Source: Mesostigma viride (taxonomy: Eukaryota; Streptophyta; Mesostigmatophyceae; Mesostigmatales; Mesostigmataceae). From it: a stretch of DNA of 64,000 nt. This document shows positions 11,129-22,100 of this stretch, piece after piece. Each line of letters begins with the position of its first letter. The first letter of the stretch is position 1. Under the pieces are notes generated by a model. It did not search any database and was not told the origin of the DNA. It was given only the letters and a program-made list of their open reading frames with translations. Made by a program: the position numbers and the translations under genes. The DNA is taken from NCBI GenBank assembly GCA_009746045.1, contig RPFO01000962.1, positions 1 through 64,000 of the forward strand, written 5' to 3'.

Positions 11129-12133
11129 AGACCAGGCCTTGCTTCAGCTTGGGTGCCCCAGTGGGCTGCTTGACCAAAGTACCAAGTGGTGACTGGTGCT
11201 TACTGGTTGACAGCCGGTCCTTCAGGGTTAGGTACACCCTCCTGGACAGGAGTTGGTGTGGAATGTCACTCCTACCAGCTGAGAATCATGCCTGGCCCTC
11301 CCCATGGGGTTCAGAAGAGTCGCCAGGACTTAAGTCGACGCCTTTGGCCTCAAACAGTTAGGCCATGCAAGGGCAACCCGAATGCTGGTTCTTACAGGTT
11401 GCTGTATATATGTTTTCTAGTGCTTGTTTCCAACCTGTTGCTAATAAAGAACCTGGTTGTGTGACCATGTGGAACATGGTTGCCAGGGAGCCACATTCTG
11501 GGTTATATAATGCTTGAATAAAACATAATCATGTCATCTCTCATGTTGTTTCATGGTTGTAATGTTTCTCTTGTGTAAGTTCCAGGTCACCTATAAACCT
11601 GGAGGTTGGGGTGGGGTTCAATTCCCCAGCAGAGCCACAGCCTGGCATGAGTGATTCCTGGGCTTAACACCCAGTGAAGACATGGGCTCCCCAATAAGGC
11701 AGTATTTGCATAGGTGCTACCTGAGTCTCTTTGAGCATAAAAGGGAAAGGCTGGCCAAGGCGGGCGCCATAAGAACGGGCGCCTGTGATAACTGTGAAAG
11801 ATCAGGAACTCACAATAATACGTTCTTGGCATCCTTTAATCCCAGCCATTGGACTAGGTAATGTGCCTTGACTTTAATCTAACACCAAGTTCCCAAGGAA
11901 AGGTTGGGAGCTGACCAAGGGGTCAGGGGATAACCTGGGGTGACCTCTGATTCACTGGCCAGTACACCTAGCCTGGTCCAAGGGCGTATATGTTGTTACC
12001 CAAAAGGAGGCAGGACCCTGGGCCCTATCAGGTCTGATCAACCCCAAGGGACCAAGCGGTCTGTGGCTGAGTGGGCACAAGCAAGGTTAGGCTTGTTTCA
12101 AGCTGGTCCAGCTCCAAAAGAAGAAAGGGTTGG
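11129..12133 (+). other. 3' untranslated region of element A with T-arm-like hairpin and purine tract
   Basis: About 1 kb without a gene. AATAAA occurs at 11443-11448 and near 11517. A tRNA T-arm-like hairpin, TGGGG-TTCAATT-CCCCA, lies at 11612-11628. The same feature is present in the truncated copy (about 50135-50152), and a related one occurs in element D. A purine-rich tract, AAAAGAAGAAAGGG, at about 12116-12129 just before the 3' LTR is the likely plus-strand primer. Confidence 0.7.
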
Positions 12134-12777
12134 AGTTAGCATTTTGGGCAACCAATATGCTAAGTGGATGCAGTTTGGAAAGACCTTTCCAACGCCGTGC
12201 TGACCGCCTGAAACAGACAAGGGACGAGAAAGATATCAAGTCCCGAAGTCCTAGCCATCCGTGGCCGACTAGGGTGCAGTCCTCTGGTATAGTGGACAGG
12301 ACACGTGGCAGGCCGTGCCTGCACAGGCTTAGCCTGTCTATCACGTGACTGTGGTCCACGTAGACCAGGAGGAGCAGCAGCCTGTGACTAGTAGGGTACT
12401 GGAGCTGGCACAGGGCTGCAAGGATACTAGACCTTGCAGGCTTGTGACAGGTCCTGTACTTCCTAGGTTGCAGAGTCTAGGCAAATCCAGTACGTCCTGG
12501 CTCTGCACTGATGCCAGTGGACGTTGTGGATTTGCTTGCACGCCTGCACGTGCCTCGTGATGCCGATGGGAACGAGGAACAACGCAAAGGATATAGCTTG
12601 GTCATGGGGGATGACCAGCTATCTCGGAAAGCACGAACCGTGGGTGCACCTTGGTCGTGGAAGTGCCCATTGTGGTCGTGGCCTGGTGAACAGATTTAAG
12701 GTTGCTGCCTTGCAACATTGGCTAAGACGCGCTGTGAAAGACCAAGAGCTCACATACGTTGGGAGCTCTTTCTAACT
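12134..12777 (+). repeat. 3' LTR of element A
   Basis: Near-identical to 4306-4948. Differences seen by eye include one extra G after ATTTTG, A for G in CTAGACC, and small indels around GCCTCGTGATGCC. It ends CTAACT and is followed by GACGA. Confidence 0.94.
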
Positions 12778-12782
12778 GACGA

Positions 12783-14320
12783 TGTGTCCGGCGCCGCCAC
12801 GGTGGGCGCTGCTGGGGTCGCGGGGAGGGGCTGAGGTAGCGCCCCCGCGTCGACCCCGGGGACTTGCTCCGGCGCGGCGCCTGCAGGGGGGTGGGCAACA
12901 AGCGCATCATGCACAGCCACCCCAAGTGGGGTGGGTAGGACAGGTTCCAGCCGCTTGGCCGGCCGGCTATCCACATCCCAACCCAGCTGGCGGCTGTGTT
13001 CCTTGGCCGCCTGGACCTGGGCATCGGACGCCTTGTACCGATACACCTTATCCCACCGGATGAGATAGTCCCTATGCTCCCAGTGCACCTTCACCCGCCT
13101 ATGCACCCAGTCCAAATCCACCACCATGCCTGGCCCTTGCATCTGCCCCCGCTTGCCAAAGGAATTCTCCTTGTGAAACAAGACCAACTCCCCCAGCTCC
13201 CACTCCTGCGACAAGTCAGGCTGGGTGCGGTCTAACTGCCGCCTAACCTCAGCGGTGGTAGCGAGGTGGGCCTCCCAATGGTCTGCCACGTCCGGAGGGT
13301 AAATGCCCGACTGCAGCCCCCGCGCGGTAATAAGACCTAGTCCCTGGGGCAGCTTGAAAAGCACCTGGCTGTTGTACTTGTCCATGAGCAAGCGGCACCA
13401 CAGCGCGCGTTGTGCATAAGGCTGCCCCGCGGGCTTGAATCCTAACCCGCTGGCCTGCTGCTTGGCTGCCACGCCCTTTACGCTGCTGATGTGCCTATCA
13501 ATCAGCCCCAAGTTGCCATGGTCCTGCCGCCCAGCAATAACCACCATCTCACAGCCCTCCCGCCCCACAATGCAATCAAATTGTTGGTCCAACATGACCT
13601 CAGAAATGGGAAAGAAGTGAGACATGGCAATGCGCAGCCCCCGCCACAAGGACTCCTCTACCATGCTTGGCAGGGGCTCGATGGCTAGGAACTTGGTATA
13701 GCGATCCATCAAGACCAAATAATAGTCCCCCTCCTCCAAATGCATGACATGATTCCCCCACTAACCTCCCCCGGTACGGGGAAGGAGTCTTAGCATGCCA
13801 GCGCCTACGCTTCTTCCTGACACTTGCGCATGCGTGGCACTCCTCTAACTCCGCCTGAGCGACCTTCAACCCCAGCGCCCCCATAAGCCGAGTCGCCCAG
13901 TCTAGCGTTTGCCCCGCCACATGACCCACCGCAAGGTGAATCTGGTGAGCAAGCATCCGCAATCCTATGGCCGTGGGGGTGGTGCCATCCCCTTCTATGC
14001 TAGGCACCTGCCCCGCCAAGCTCTCTGCATGTGCATTCCTGTCGGCAATGTGCTCTAGTGAGGCCTTACTGAGGCGGCGACCCAACTCCACGTCTACGTG
14101 AGGGGCTACCTCGGCATCTGCCGGCACTATCTCACCTGAAGGGGTGAGCTCCGGAAGGGCGTGTTCAGGCTCTATTGCGACCACGCTGGGCACGCACTCA
14201 GGACTGATCAGCTGCAGCACTTGCACTTCCATTCTGAACCACTGACGTGGGAACATTAGGACTACAAGGCACAGCATCCTCACGCCTAGCCGACTCACCG
14301 CGACACACATCACCTCTATG
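12783..14320 (-). pseudogene. Element B integrase, catalytic residues altered
   Basis: Minus-strand integrase in two frames. The upstream part (to about 13745) has an HHCC finger, HQIHLAVGHVAG ... EECHACASV. The downstream part reads VMHLEEGDYYLVLMDRYTKF, VMLDQQFDCIVGRE and GNLGLIDRHISSVKG, then LCRL-like tail segments and ELVLFHKENSFGKRGQMQGP. Compared with A, C and D, the first catalytic Asp aligns with His (HVMHL against DIQHI) and the third catalytic residue is Asp instead of Glu (LIDRH against AVERS). A frameshift near 13745 separates the two frames. The 3' end is cut by element A at 12782. It is therefore unlikely to be active. Confidence 0.8.
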
Positions 14321-14329
14321 ACGTCACTT
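14321..14329 (-). promoter_or_regulatory. gag-end UGA of element B
   Basis: On the minus strand the gag frame ends AAG-TGA-CGT and the same frame continues coding-like (RHRGDVCRGESARREDAVPC) for about 40 codons before a frame change to the integrase. This fits the single-UGA gag-pol design of A, C and D, but the flanking bases differ from their CAG-UGA-CUR. Confidence 0.4.
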
Positions 14330-15528
14330 GGGCATGGCTGGCCGTGGGGCGCGGCATGTGTTGGGGTCGTGTCCAGGAAGCCGAACCGCCCAGCAGCGCC
14401 GGCACACTCGAGTCGCCTTGCCGAGGTCCAGCCGCAGCGTGCAGTTGGCCTCGGTGTGCCCCACGCCGGTGCACCGCTCGCAGACGACCTTCTCCTTGGG
14501 GACGCCACCCTGCTGCTGTTGCTGCCTGCCAGTGCCGCCCTCCTGTCGAGGCTGCTTGCCCTGACCGCCTCCCGGCCCGCGTTTGCTGGACGCGTTCTGG
14601 TTGTGCCGACCACCGCGAGCTCGGCATTTGCCACCCAACATTCGCACCACGTTGTCGGCCACCGTCGTGGACAGCTGGGTAACAAGAGTGGTCAAGTCCG
14701 ACAGAGAAGCTGCTGGCGGGGTCGAGGCAGGCACAGGGTTTACCTGAGCAACTGTCGGCAGCTTGTTGTTACGCCTGGGGCCGCCCCGGTCCTTGAACAT
14801 CTCTCGGAGGTGGCTGCGTTGAACCGTTTCTGGTCGTCCGGGGTGCCCACTACCACGGAAGAAGCTAGCGCAATTTTCATGCCGAGACCGGCCTTGACAT
14901 TGGCACGGCTCTCTGGCGTCAGCCCCAGCGCATCCAGAACTGCGCTGAGTAAATATTCGCTACTCATGTGCTTCAAGACACCCTTGCTCCGGACCTGGGC
15001 CGCGAATCTGGCCATGTCCGAGCTGAGGTAATGGGGGTCAAGCGACAATGTGTTGCGCACCAGCGCCTGCCCCTCCTTTTCCTCGTCAGGAAAGCTGGAG
15101 GTGTCGAGCACCTCTTGCAGGGCCTTCACTGTGTCGGGCCAGGTCCACGCCTCTTTGCTGGCGTTGATAATGACCCCTCGCACGTCCGCATTACCCGTAG
15201 CCTCGTTGCATACCTCTGACCGGCGCAGCTTGGTGAGGAAAACTGCGTCGGACAGTTCGTTGTAGTCCTGCCGGAGCTCGCCCAGGTTGTTAATAATAAA
15301 CTCCTCCACGGCGGACGGCGTCAGAATTTCTGGCAGCTTACTTGGCAGCTCTTCTTTCTAGAAAACTTTCCGGGCAGTTGGTGCTGACTGCTGCCCCGGA
15401 GCTGTGCTGACCGAGCCACCAGCTGGCTCAGTCGCCACGGTGGCTGCGCCACTCCCATCCGCCGGAGTTGATGCTTGCGTTTCCTGGTCCTGGGTTGGAG
15501 CTGGCGTTCGCTCCGCGCCACGCGCCAT
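14324..15528 (-). pseudogene. Element B gag with two zinc knuckles, one stop and one frameshift
   Basis: The likely start is ATG at 15528 (MARGAERTPAPTQDQETQAS). An in-frame TAG at 15358-15360 is followed in the same frame by KEELPSKLPEILTPSAVEEF and the core (NNLGELRQDYNELSDAVFLT, RGVIINASKEAWTWPDTVKA). A frame change near 14800 leads to a Gln/Gly-rich stretch and the knuckle CERCTGVGHTEANC (CCHC), then a longer variant, CRRCWAVRLPGHDPNTC. It ends at TGA 14324-14326. The stop and frameshift make it a pseudogene. Confidence 0.75.
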
Positions 15529-15574
15529 GAGCCCAGAAAAATGGTCAACGGTAATGTTGACTGTTGTGAATACA

Positions 15575-16007
15575 AGTTGAATGCCCTTCACCGCTGGCTA
15601 GCACGCCGGCGATGGAGACGGGATTTTTGTTGTTTGGGGAACCGATTGTGGGAGGCTGAGCCCGCAGCCGCCACTGATTGCTATTGAACCCTTGCAGCTG
15701 GCCAGGCCGCAAGGAGCTCAGCGGCGCGGCGCTAACCGATAAGGCATGCTCGAGCCTCTAACCCGAGACTACCGGTAGGCTACGTACCCGATAGTGCATG
15801 CTCGAGCCTCTAACCCGAGACTACCGGCACTCAGCGGATCTGTGCTACCGAGGGCGACGGTTCTCTGACCGTCCCGGCGCGCACTGGCTTCCGTACCTTG
15901 CTTAGGCACCGACTAGCATCTAGACACCAATCTTTGATGCCCACCTGACTAGGCGCCCAGGCCGGCGACTACCGGCCAGCGGATAGATGCCACTCGGGAG
16001 CACAACT
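15575..16007 (-). repeat. 5' LTR of element B
   Basis: Direct repeat of 1329-1760 with about nine small differences. It is followed by TTACC, the second copy of the target duplication. Downstream on the minus strand, the sequence next to the LTR is TGTATTCACAACAG, with no TGG-type primer-binding site. Confidence 0.92.
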
Positions 16008-16012
16008 TTACC

Positions 16013-16605
16013 CCACCTGGGCATCCTCGTGGAGGTCTACATCAAGGGCTGGTGCTACTGCGCCAAGAGCGACCTCGTGTCATACTATTACTCCATCGAG
16101 GTGCCCGAGTGGTGGTGGGACTACCAAGGGCTTCCTAGTGTGTGGTCGACTAGCGTAGGTCTGGCAGGGCCGAGGCGGAGGGTGTGGCCCGTGCTCAAGG
16201 TGCTGGCCATGGGACATTCCCATGCAGTGGCGCTGGGGGAGGCCATCCATGAGATGGTGCTCTACATGACCGGTGCCCTGGATCCGAGGCGCCAGGTCAA
16301 CTACCTCTCAAGCGCAGGTGAGCTCACCTTGGTGCGCGACGAGTGTGGCCAGCCACTGCGCTTGGCCATCGAGTACAAGGAGGATCGCGCCGGGGAGCTT
16401 CAGATTGACCTAGAAAACCCCCCTGCCCCCATGCTGTCCATCACCATTGATGACTTGGTGGCCAGCAACGGGCGGACCTGCGAGGCGGTGAACCAGCTCA
16501 TCACGCGCGCTATTGAGGAAGGCTACCTCCCTAACAACCTTGTGCCGTCTAAGGAGAAGACTAAGATGGCGAGCCTGGAAGGGGACGAGCTAGAAGCCCT
16601 AGGGG
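16013..16605 (+). pseudogene. DIRS-like element pol, piece 2: central reverse transcriptase
   Basis: Continues piece 1 in frame (HLGILVEVYIKGWCYCAKSD). RT motifs are visible: AKSDLVSYYYSIEVPEWWWD with the first catalytic Asp, VWPVLKVLAMGHSHAVALGE, then MLSITIDDLVASN, an IDD in place of YxDD. It ends ...GDELEALG at 16605, the left edge of element C. With C and one AGGGG removed, the next codons are at 36997 (VVHRRNGVLEP), again in frame. Confidence 0.8.
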
Positions 16606-17205
16606 TGTTATATTGTGGGCTCGCAGTCACATAAAGTATTGGAATTTGGTTATGCTCGGAATTGGCTAAGTCCGGAGGTCAGCCGGCAGCGCCGCGCTGA
16701 GGTTTATTTGCTGGGCCGGCGGTCAGTGGGAATTTATGTGTACGGTCAGGCAACGGGTCGTAGGTTCTGGCTGTGGGCTATTTTGGGTTCTGGCCATTAC
16801 CGTTCGTTCCGTGGGCAACCTTGGTTCCGTACCGTTTGTCCAGGCAAGCAGTGGGGAGGATCTCGGTTGCGGTGCGTTATGTTGTGGAGTGTCGTTTGGG
16901 AATTATGTTGGTGTATTTCGGTTGGTTTGTACTTGGGTACGTTCTCAGGCCCACGCCGTTGCTCAGCGTTGGGTGAAGCCACAGAGCTACTCGCAGTGAT
17001 GACCTACAGCGGAGCATTGAGTCAAAGCTGTTTGGCGGCGTGAAAGGCCGACACGCAGGAGAAAGCTTTGAATCACGTTGCAGCAAATGCTGTCAATGGC
17101 CGACGTTGTCGACATGTCCGGGGCTGGGCGCTGAGCGAGTAATCTATTTTGTTACGTCCTTTATTATTCGGAAATACAATACACTTAAAGAATTTTATTT
17201 TAACA
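16606..17205 (+). repeat. 5' LTR of element C
   Basis: A 600-bp direct repeat of 36388-36991, starting TGTTATATTGTGGG and ending TTTTAACA. The only differences seen are near 16669-16680. The small ORFs inside it are repeated in the other LTR and are shadows. The next bases, TGTACTAGGTTGGGG, occupy the primer-binding position. Confidence 0.94.
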
Positions 17206-17242
17206 TGTACTAGGTTGGGGCCGTAATTTTACAGCATAAAAC

Positions 17243-17976
17243 ATGGCAGCGTCAGCTGGGAGAAAACGGAAAGCAATTCATAGTGATCCGTCGACATGGG
17301 CCGCTGACCTACGAGCTGAAAAGGATCTGTTAGAACTATTTCGAAAGCGTGTAGGAACCCTTGCTAGCGACGCACCCACGCTCGTAGTGCGTGACTATAT
17401 AGAGAGAATAGAGGCTTTTCTGAAGGACCATGGTGAGAAGATCAGCAGTGTTTATTCGCTTTTCCGAGATGCCGGTTTGCTGAGCTGCGACAATTTCATT
17501 CTCGCATTTACTCTTCGAGCATGCAAGGATGAGAAGGTAAAACGGCGTCACATCCCAGGTAAGCTGCGTGAGGCGTTGTTGGAGTCGAAGGAGGGCACGA
17601 CCTCTAGGCTATGCAGCATTTACACCTGGGTGCCACAACGGCCTTACTCACTCGATTTACTCAGCCTTCGCAATTTGCGGAATGAGTCTGTGCTCAATGG
17701 ACTAGAGGTGTCTGAGACAGCGGTGATAGACCGTTACGTGAGGATGGCCAAGGACCTGAATTTCCAGACTGTGATGGGAGCCCTGCGTGCAGGCCAAGCC
17801 AAGGATGACCTTACCAAGGCAATAGAGATCATTACCGGCCTGGTAGAAGGGGAGGAGAGGGACATGATTGCACAGCTGAGAGCCCAGGGCAAGCTGACCG
17901 AGTCTGGGTTGATGGCCCCTGCCCCTCCCCCAGCCGCTCCCAATTCTGTGCCCCTCCCTGCACCCTCTGTGCCAAG
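17243..17976 (+). CDS. Element C gag, 5' part, interrupted by transposon E
   Basis: Gag N-terminal and core region from ATG 17243 (MAASAGRKRKAIHSDPSTWA), 38 bp after the LTR. It is mostly helical: FRKRVGTLASDAPTLVVRDY, LKDHGEKISSVYSLFRDAGL, and a core comparable in place to A (VIDRYVRMAKDLNFQTVMGA, DDLTKAIEIITGLVEGEERD). A Pro/Ala-rich linker follows, up to SVPR. The frame is cut at 17976 by E. Past this point the ORF reads 17 codons into the transposon TIR and stops at 18028. Removing E joins it in frame to 31440. Confidence 0.85.
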
Positions 17977-18005
17977 GGGTGGTTTTACCGGATTAGGATA
18001 CATTT
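17977..18005 (+). repeat. Left TIR of transposon E
   Basis: 29 bp, exact reverse complement of 31408-31436. It is followed at about 18012 by an inverted extra copy of the internal motif AAATGTATCCTAA, giving a small palindrome at the tip. Confidence 0.93.
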
Positions 18006-19189
18006 GCACAGCTTCAAATGTATCCTAAATGCACCATTGGCAAACATGGTTTCTGGACATGGTCGATATCATTCATATGTTTGGCAAGCATGATATGATC
18101 ATGCTTGCCAAAGATGTTGTCTCTTTTCATATTTCACACATATATTATCGGCCTCGGCGTGCCATGCTTCCACGTTTGTTGTCTCTTTTCATATATTGTA
18201 AATATGATCAATAAAATTCCAAACATGACCATGTTGGAGACTTCAAGTGGAGCATCATGATTACTGTTTTCACTATTACGTAACCCATGGTTCATGTTAA
18301 CATGGCATAATGAGCAATCCTATTGACCCCATGACTAATGGTGAAGTTAATAAAGTTACATCGTGGCACGTCACTATAGCATCAAGTTGCATCATTGTGC
18401 ATAAAGTAGTTTAGCACTGAGTTGGCATGCCAACACCAGGTACACTAAATAAATTAAAACCAGAATTGATAAACAACCCAGTATCCAAATACAGTATCCA
18501 TATATATGCATATATATATATATGCAGGTCGTACTACAGGTACAGCCACGGCTGCCACGCGGCTTCTGCAGCGATCACGCTCTTTCTCCTAGACAATTGC
18601 TCTACTGGTCCCTACAGGTCGGTCGACTTGGACCATGATGCGTCAAGAACCGTTAATTGACCGACTTAAACAAGATGTTTGTCTACATGCAGCTGTCTGC
18701 ACCTAACTAACGCGAAACCGCGTGCTACCAAATATAGCGGGAAATGCATGAGTAACACATGTCAACGCACAACCGGTGGAAATCACGCGATACCAACCGC
18801 GGCAACAGTGGTGTGAACATAGCGGGCACTGCCATGCAAAAAAGCACCAGCAGCGGCATCAGTAGCAAATTGTAGTAGCGGAACAATAGCCACTACATCA
18901 ATGCAACAACACATCAGCCCAGCAACACAGCAGCAGCATGACCGTAGCACAGCAGCAGCACAACTGTAGCTCAGCAGCACGGCCGTAATGCAGCAGTGCA
19001 TCAACACAGCAGCACGGCAGCAGCACGACAGCAATACATCAGCGGCACGGCAGCAATGCAGCAACACATCAGCACAACAGCACAACAGCAGCACGGCAGC
19101 AATGCAGCAACAGTAGCATGGCAGCACAGCAGCAGCAGCAGCAGCAGCAGCACATGAGCAGCTCAATGACAACAACCGCTGCTCGCGCT
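18006..19189. other. Left subterminal region of transposon E, no gene
   Basis: Non-coding. It contains a perfect inverted repeat at 18080-18112 (15-bp arms starting TTTGGCAAGCATGAT, 3-bp loop) and a repeated phrase, GTTGTCTCTTTTCATAT (18115 and 18178). There is an AT dinucleotide run near 18500. From about 18840 to 19160 there is a degenerate CAG/CAACA triplet tract, which gives spurious Ala/Cys-rich ORFs. These may be transposase-binding or 3' UTR sequences of the minus-strand gene. Confidence 0.6.
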
Positions 19190-22100
19190 TCAGCAGTCGT
19201 CGTCGTCGTCGTCGTCGTCATCGTCATCGGCAAGGATGAGCGCTCGCTTCCGACGCCGGGAGGCGCCTGCGTTGTTGTTCTCCGCCACATCGTCGCTGGG
19301 TGGAACCATCTCGCGCAATCGAGCCTCGGCCAGGGTGATATCCGGCGCTTGCAACGCAGGGACGACCACACCGGGGCACCCGCAGATCTGTGCCTCCAGC
19401 TCGTGGAGAGGCACACAAGAAACCGCGTCCTCCTCCCAACGGGCACCCCAGTACATGGCTACCATGTCGTTTTGCGTGTCGACAACAGCGACACGACCAT
19501 GGTACCTGCCGTCCCGGCTTTCGGTGCGACCGTCCGCGGATGTCACACGCTCCGACGCCCAATGACACACGACTTGCCCTACGAGGTTGCGGCTGCCACT
19601 CTTGACCTGCAGCCTTATGCCTTCCCAGCATGCCTTCGCCATGCCGACGATGCCCTTCGAGCATTCAGCATCTTGCCACTTCACGACCGGGTGTTCCGCG
19701 TCATAGGGCACCTCCTTCAGCGCCTTTAGGCACTCCTTGGTGAGCTTTTTGTTCGCACCCAAGGAGACTGCATGGGGCGGCTGACCTCGCTTGCCCACCA
19801 CTTGTGTCAAGACGAGGTCTGACGCGGTGATGATCACCGTGTGCGCCGCAGTGGTTGGCGGATGGGGCCATTGCGCAATGTCTGGGTTCCACGGGTGCCA
19901 CGTGTCACGCAAATGCTTAGCGCGGTATACAAAGAGCTCAATAGAAGGTTGGCCGCCATCCTCCTTCGCAACCACCTCCTTGATGATGCCAAAGAGGACT
20001 GGAGTCCACGTGAGCTTCGAGTTGCAGAGAATACCAGCTGAAGGGTGCCAGTATAGAACAGCGGAGCCTTTCTCAACGCCTTGCATGCGCTTCAAGTAAG
20101 CGACCTTGGCTGTCATGGCCCTGTCTTCTGCCGCCCATTCCTGCTGTGTGTGGCCATCATGAAGAACTCGGTCTACCAGCGGGGTGACGCGCACCGCCTC
20201 TGCGTCGACCAACGCCATGAAGTGCTCTTCTTGCGTCGGTGGTGGTTCAGGCGCTGCATCGTGCTCACGCAGGGCGGAGATGTCCGCGCGAGATGGCCAC
20301 GGCAAAGGGCGCCACTCCTCAGGCACCTCCTCAGGGGCATGTGGGACTTTTGCGAAAAAGGCCTCGTTTGGCTTGATGGTGTCGGGCGGAAAGTACCACT
20401 GCCAGATGCCATGGGGCAACTTCTCGACCCTTGTTTTGATCGACTCCAGCTCCTTCCCCAGAAACTCCATGTTCAATGGTGCGAAGGCTGGGGTGTCCTG
20501 CAACATCGGAATGCGGTCTGGATCCACAAGTCGGACGCCAAACAGCGGCCGCCCCTCCGCATCAAACTTGTAAGGCTGTGTCATCGCCTTCCCGCACCGT
20601 GGCGCGCCTTCCTGTCGAGTCCCCGCGGGCTGCCACGGCGTCTTTTGGGACTCCGTGGTCCGGTAGGACAACCAGGTCTCTGCGTTGCCCTGTACCTGGA
20701 AGAAGACGGCGTGGTGCACCTTCATTGAGCGACCGCGTTTTTCAGGCACCGGCTGTGCCGCTCCGCCGCCCGCCGGCTGCGCCTCCGGCCCGCCGCGCGC
20801 CGGCTGCCCCGCCCCGCCGCCCGTCGACTGCCCCGCCCCGCCGCCCGTCGACAGCCCCGCCCCGCCGCCCACGCGCGCCGGCAGCGCCGCTGGCCCCCCG
20901 CACGCCGACCGCCCTGCCCCGCCGCCCGTCGACTGCCCCGCCCCGCCGCCCGTCGACAGCCCCGCCCCGCCGCATGCCAGCTGCGCCGGCCCGCCGCCCA
21001 CGCGCGCCGGCAGCGCCGCTGGCCCCCCGCACGCCGACGGCCCTGCCCCGCCGCCCGTCGACTGCCCCGCCCCGCCGCCCGTTGACAGCCCCGCCCCGCC
21101 GCCCACGCGCGCCGGCAGCGCCGCTGGCCCCCCGCACGCCGACCGCCCTGCCCCGCCGCCCGTCGACTGCCCCGCCCCGCCGCCCGTCGACAGCCCCGCC
21201 CCGGCGCCCACGCGCGCCGGCAGCGCCGCTGGCCCCCGCGCGCCGACTGCCCCGCCACGCCGCCCGTCGACAGCCCCGCCCCGCCGCCCACGCGCGCCGG
21301 CAGCGCCGCTGGCCCCCGCGCGCCGACGGCCCCGCCCCGCCGCCCGTCGACAGCCCCGCCCCGCCGCCCACGCGCGCCGGCAGCACCGCTGGCCCCCCGC
21401 ACGCCGACTGCCCCGCCCCGCCGCCCGTCGACAGCCCCGCCCCGCCGCCCACGCGCGCCGGCAGCACCGCTGGCCCCCCGCCCGTCGACTGCCCCGCCCC
21501 GCCGCCCGTCGACAGCCCCGCCCCGCCGCCCACGCGCGCCGGCAGCGCCGCTGGCCCCCCGCGCGCCGACGGCCCTGCCCCGCCGCCCGTCGACTGCCCC
21601 GCCCCGCCGCCCGTCGACAGCCCCGCCCCGCCGCCCACGCGCGCCGGCAGCGCCGCTGGCCCCCCGCACGCCGACCGCCCTGCCCCGCCGCCCGTCGACT
21701 GCCCCGCCCCGCCGCCCGTCGACAGCCCCGCCCCGCCGCCCACGCGCGCCGGCAGCGCCGCTGGCCCCCCGCACGCCGACCGCCCCGCCACGCCGCCCGT
21801 CGACTGCCCCGCCCCGCCGCCCGTCGACAGCCCCGCCCCGCCGCCCACGCGCGCCGGCAGCGCCGCTGGCCCCCCGCGCGCTGACTGCCCCGCCACGCCG
21901 CCCGTCGACAGCCCCGCCCCGCCGCCCACGCGCGCCGGCAGCACCGCTGGCCCCCCGCACGCCGACTGCCCCGCCCCGCCGCCCGTCGACAGCCCCGCCC
22001 CGCCGCCCACGCGCGCCGGCAGCACCGCTGGCCCCCCGCACGCCGACGGCCCTGCCCCGCCGCCCGTCGACTGCCCCGCCCCGCCGCCCGTCGACAGCCC

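Larger units (their letters stand above)
4306..12777 (+). mobile_element. Copia-type LTR retrotransposon A, plus strand, complete ends
   Basis: An 8.5-kb element with LTRs at 4306-4948 and 12134-12777, flanked by the target duplication GACGA (4301-4305 and 12778-12782). The LTR termini are perfect 6-bp inverted repeats, AGTTAG and CTAACT. The internal order is an extra 5' ORF, gag, integrase, protease-like, RT, RNase H, then a 1-kb 3' untranslated region ending in a purine tract. The LTRs differ at about seven positions by eye, so the insertion is recent, yet the ORFs carry several one-base shifts. It is inserted in B between integrase and protease. A truncated relative lies at 48981-50272. 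Confidence 0.94.
1329..16007 (-). mobile_element. Copia-type LTR retrotransposon B, minus strand, itself split by element A
   Basis: LTRs of 432-433 bp lie at 1329-1760 and 15575-16007, flanked by the 5-bp target duplication TTACC (1324-1328 and 16008-16012). The LTR termini are AGTTG and CAACT. Coding order on the minus strand is gag (15528-14324), integrase (about 14320-12783), protease-like (4300-3761), RT and RNase H (3716-2099). Element A interrupts it between 4305 and 12778 with duplication GACGA, so B proper is about 6.2 kb. The two LTRs differ at roughly nine places by eye, mostly single-base indels. The reading frames carry a stop, frameshifts and altered integrase catalytic residues, so B is inactive. 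B sits inside the DIRS-like RT. Confidence 0.92.

Noticed and set aside
16736-17086. Several small ORFs repeated at 36444-36872
   Set aside because: They lie inside the two LTRs of element C and are duplicated because the LTRs are. No conserved domain.
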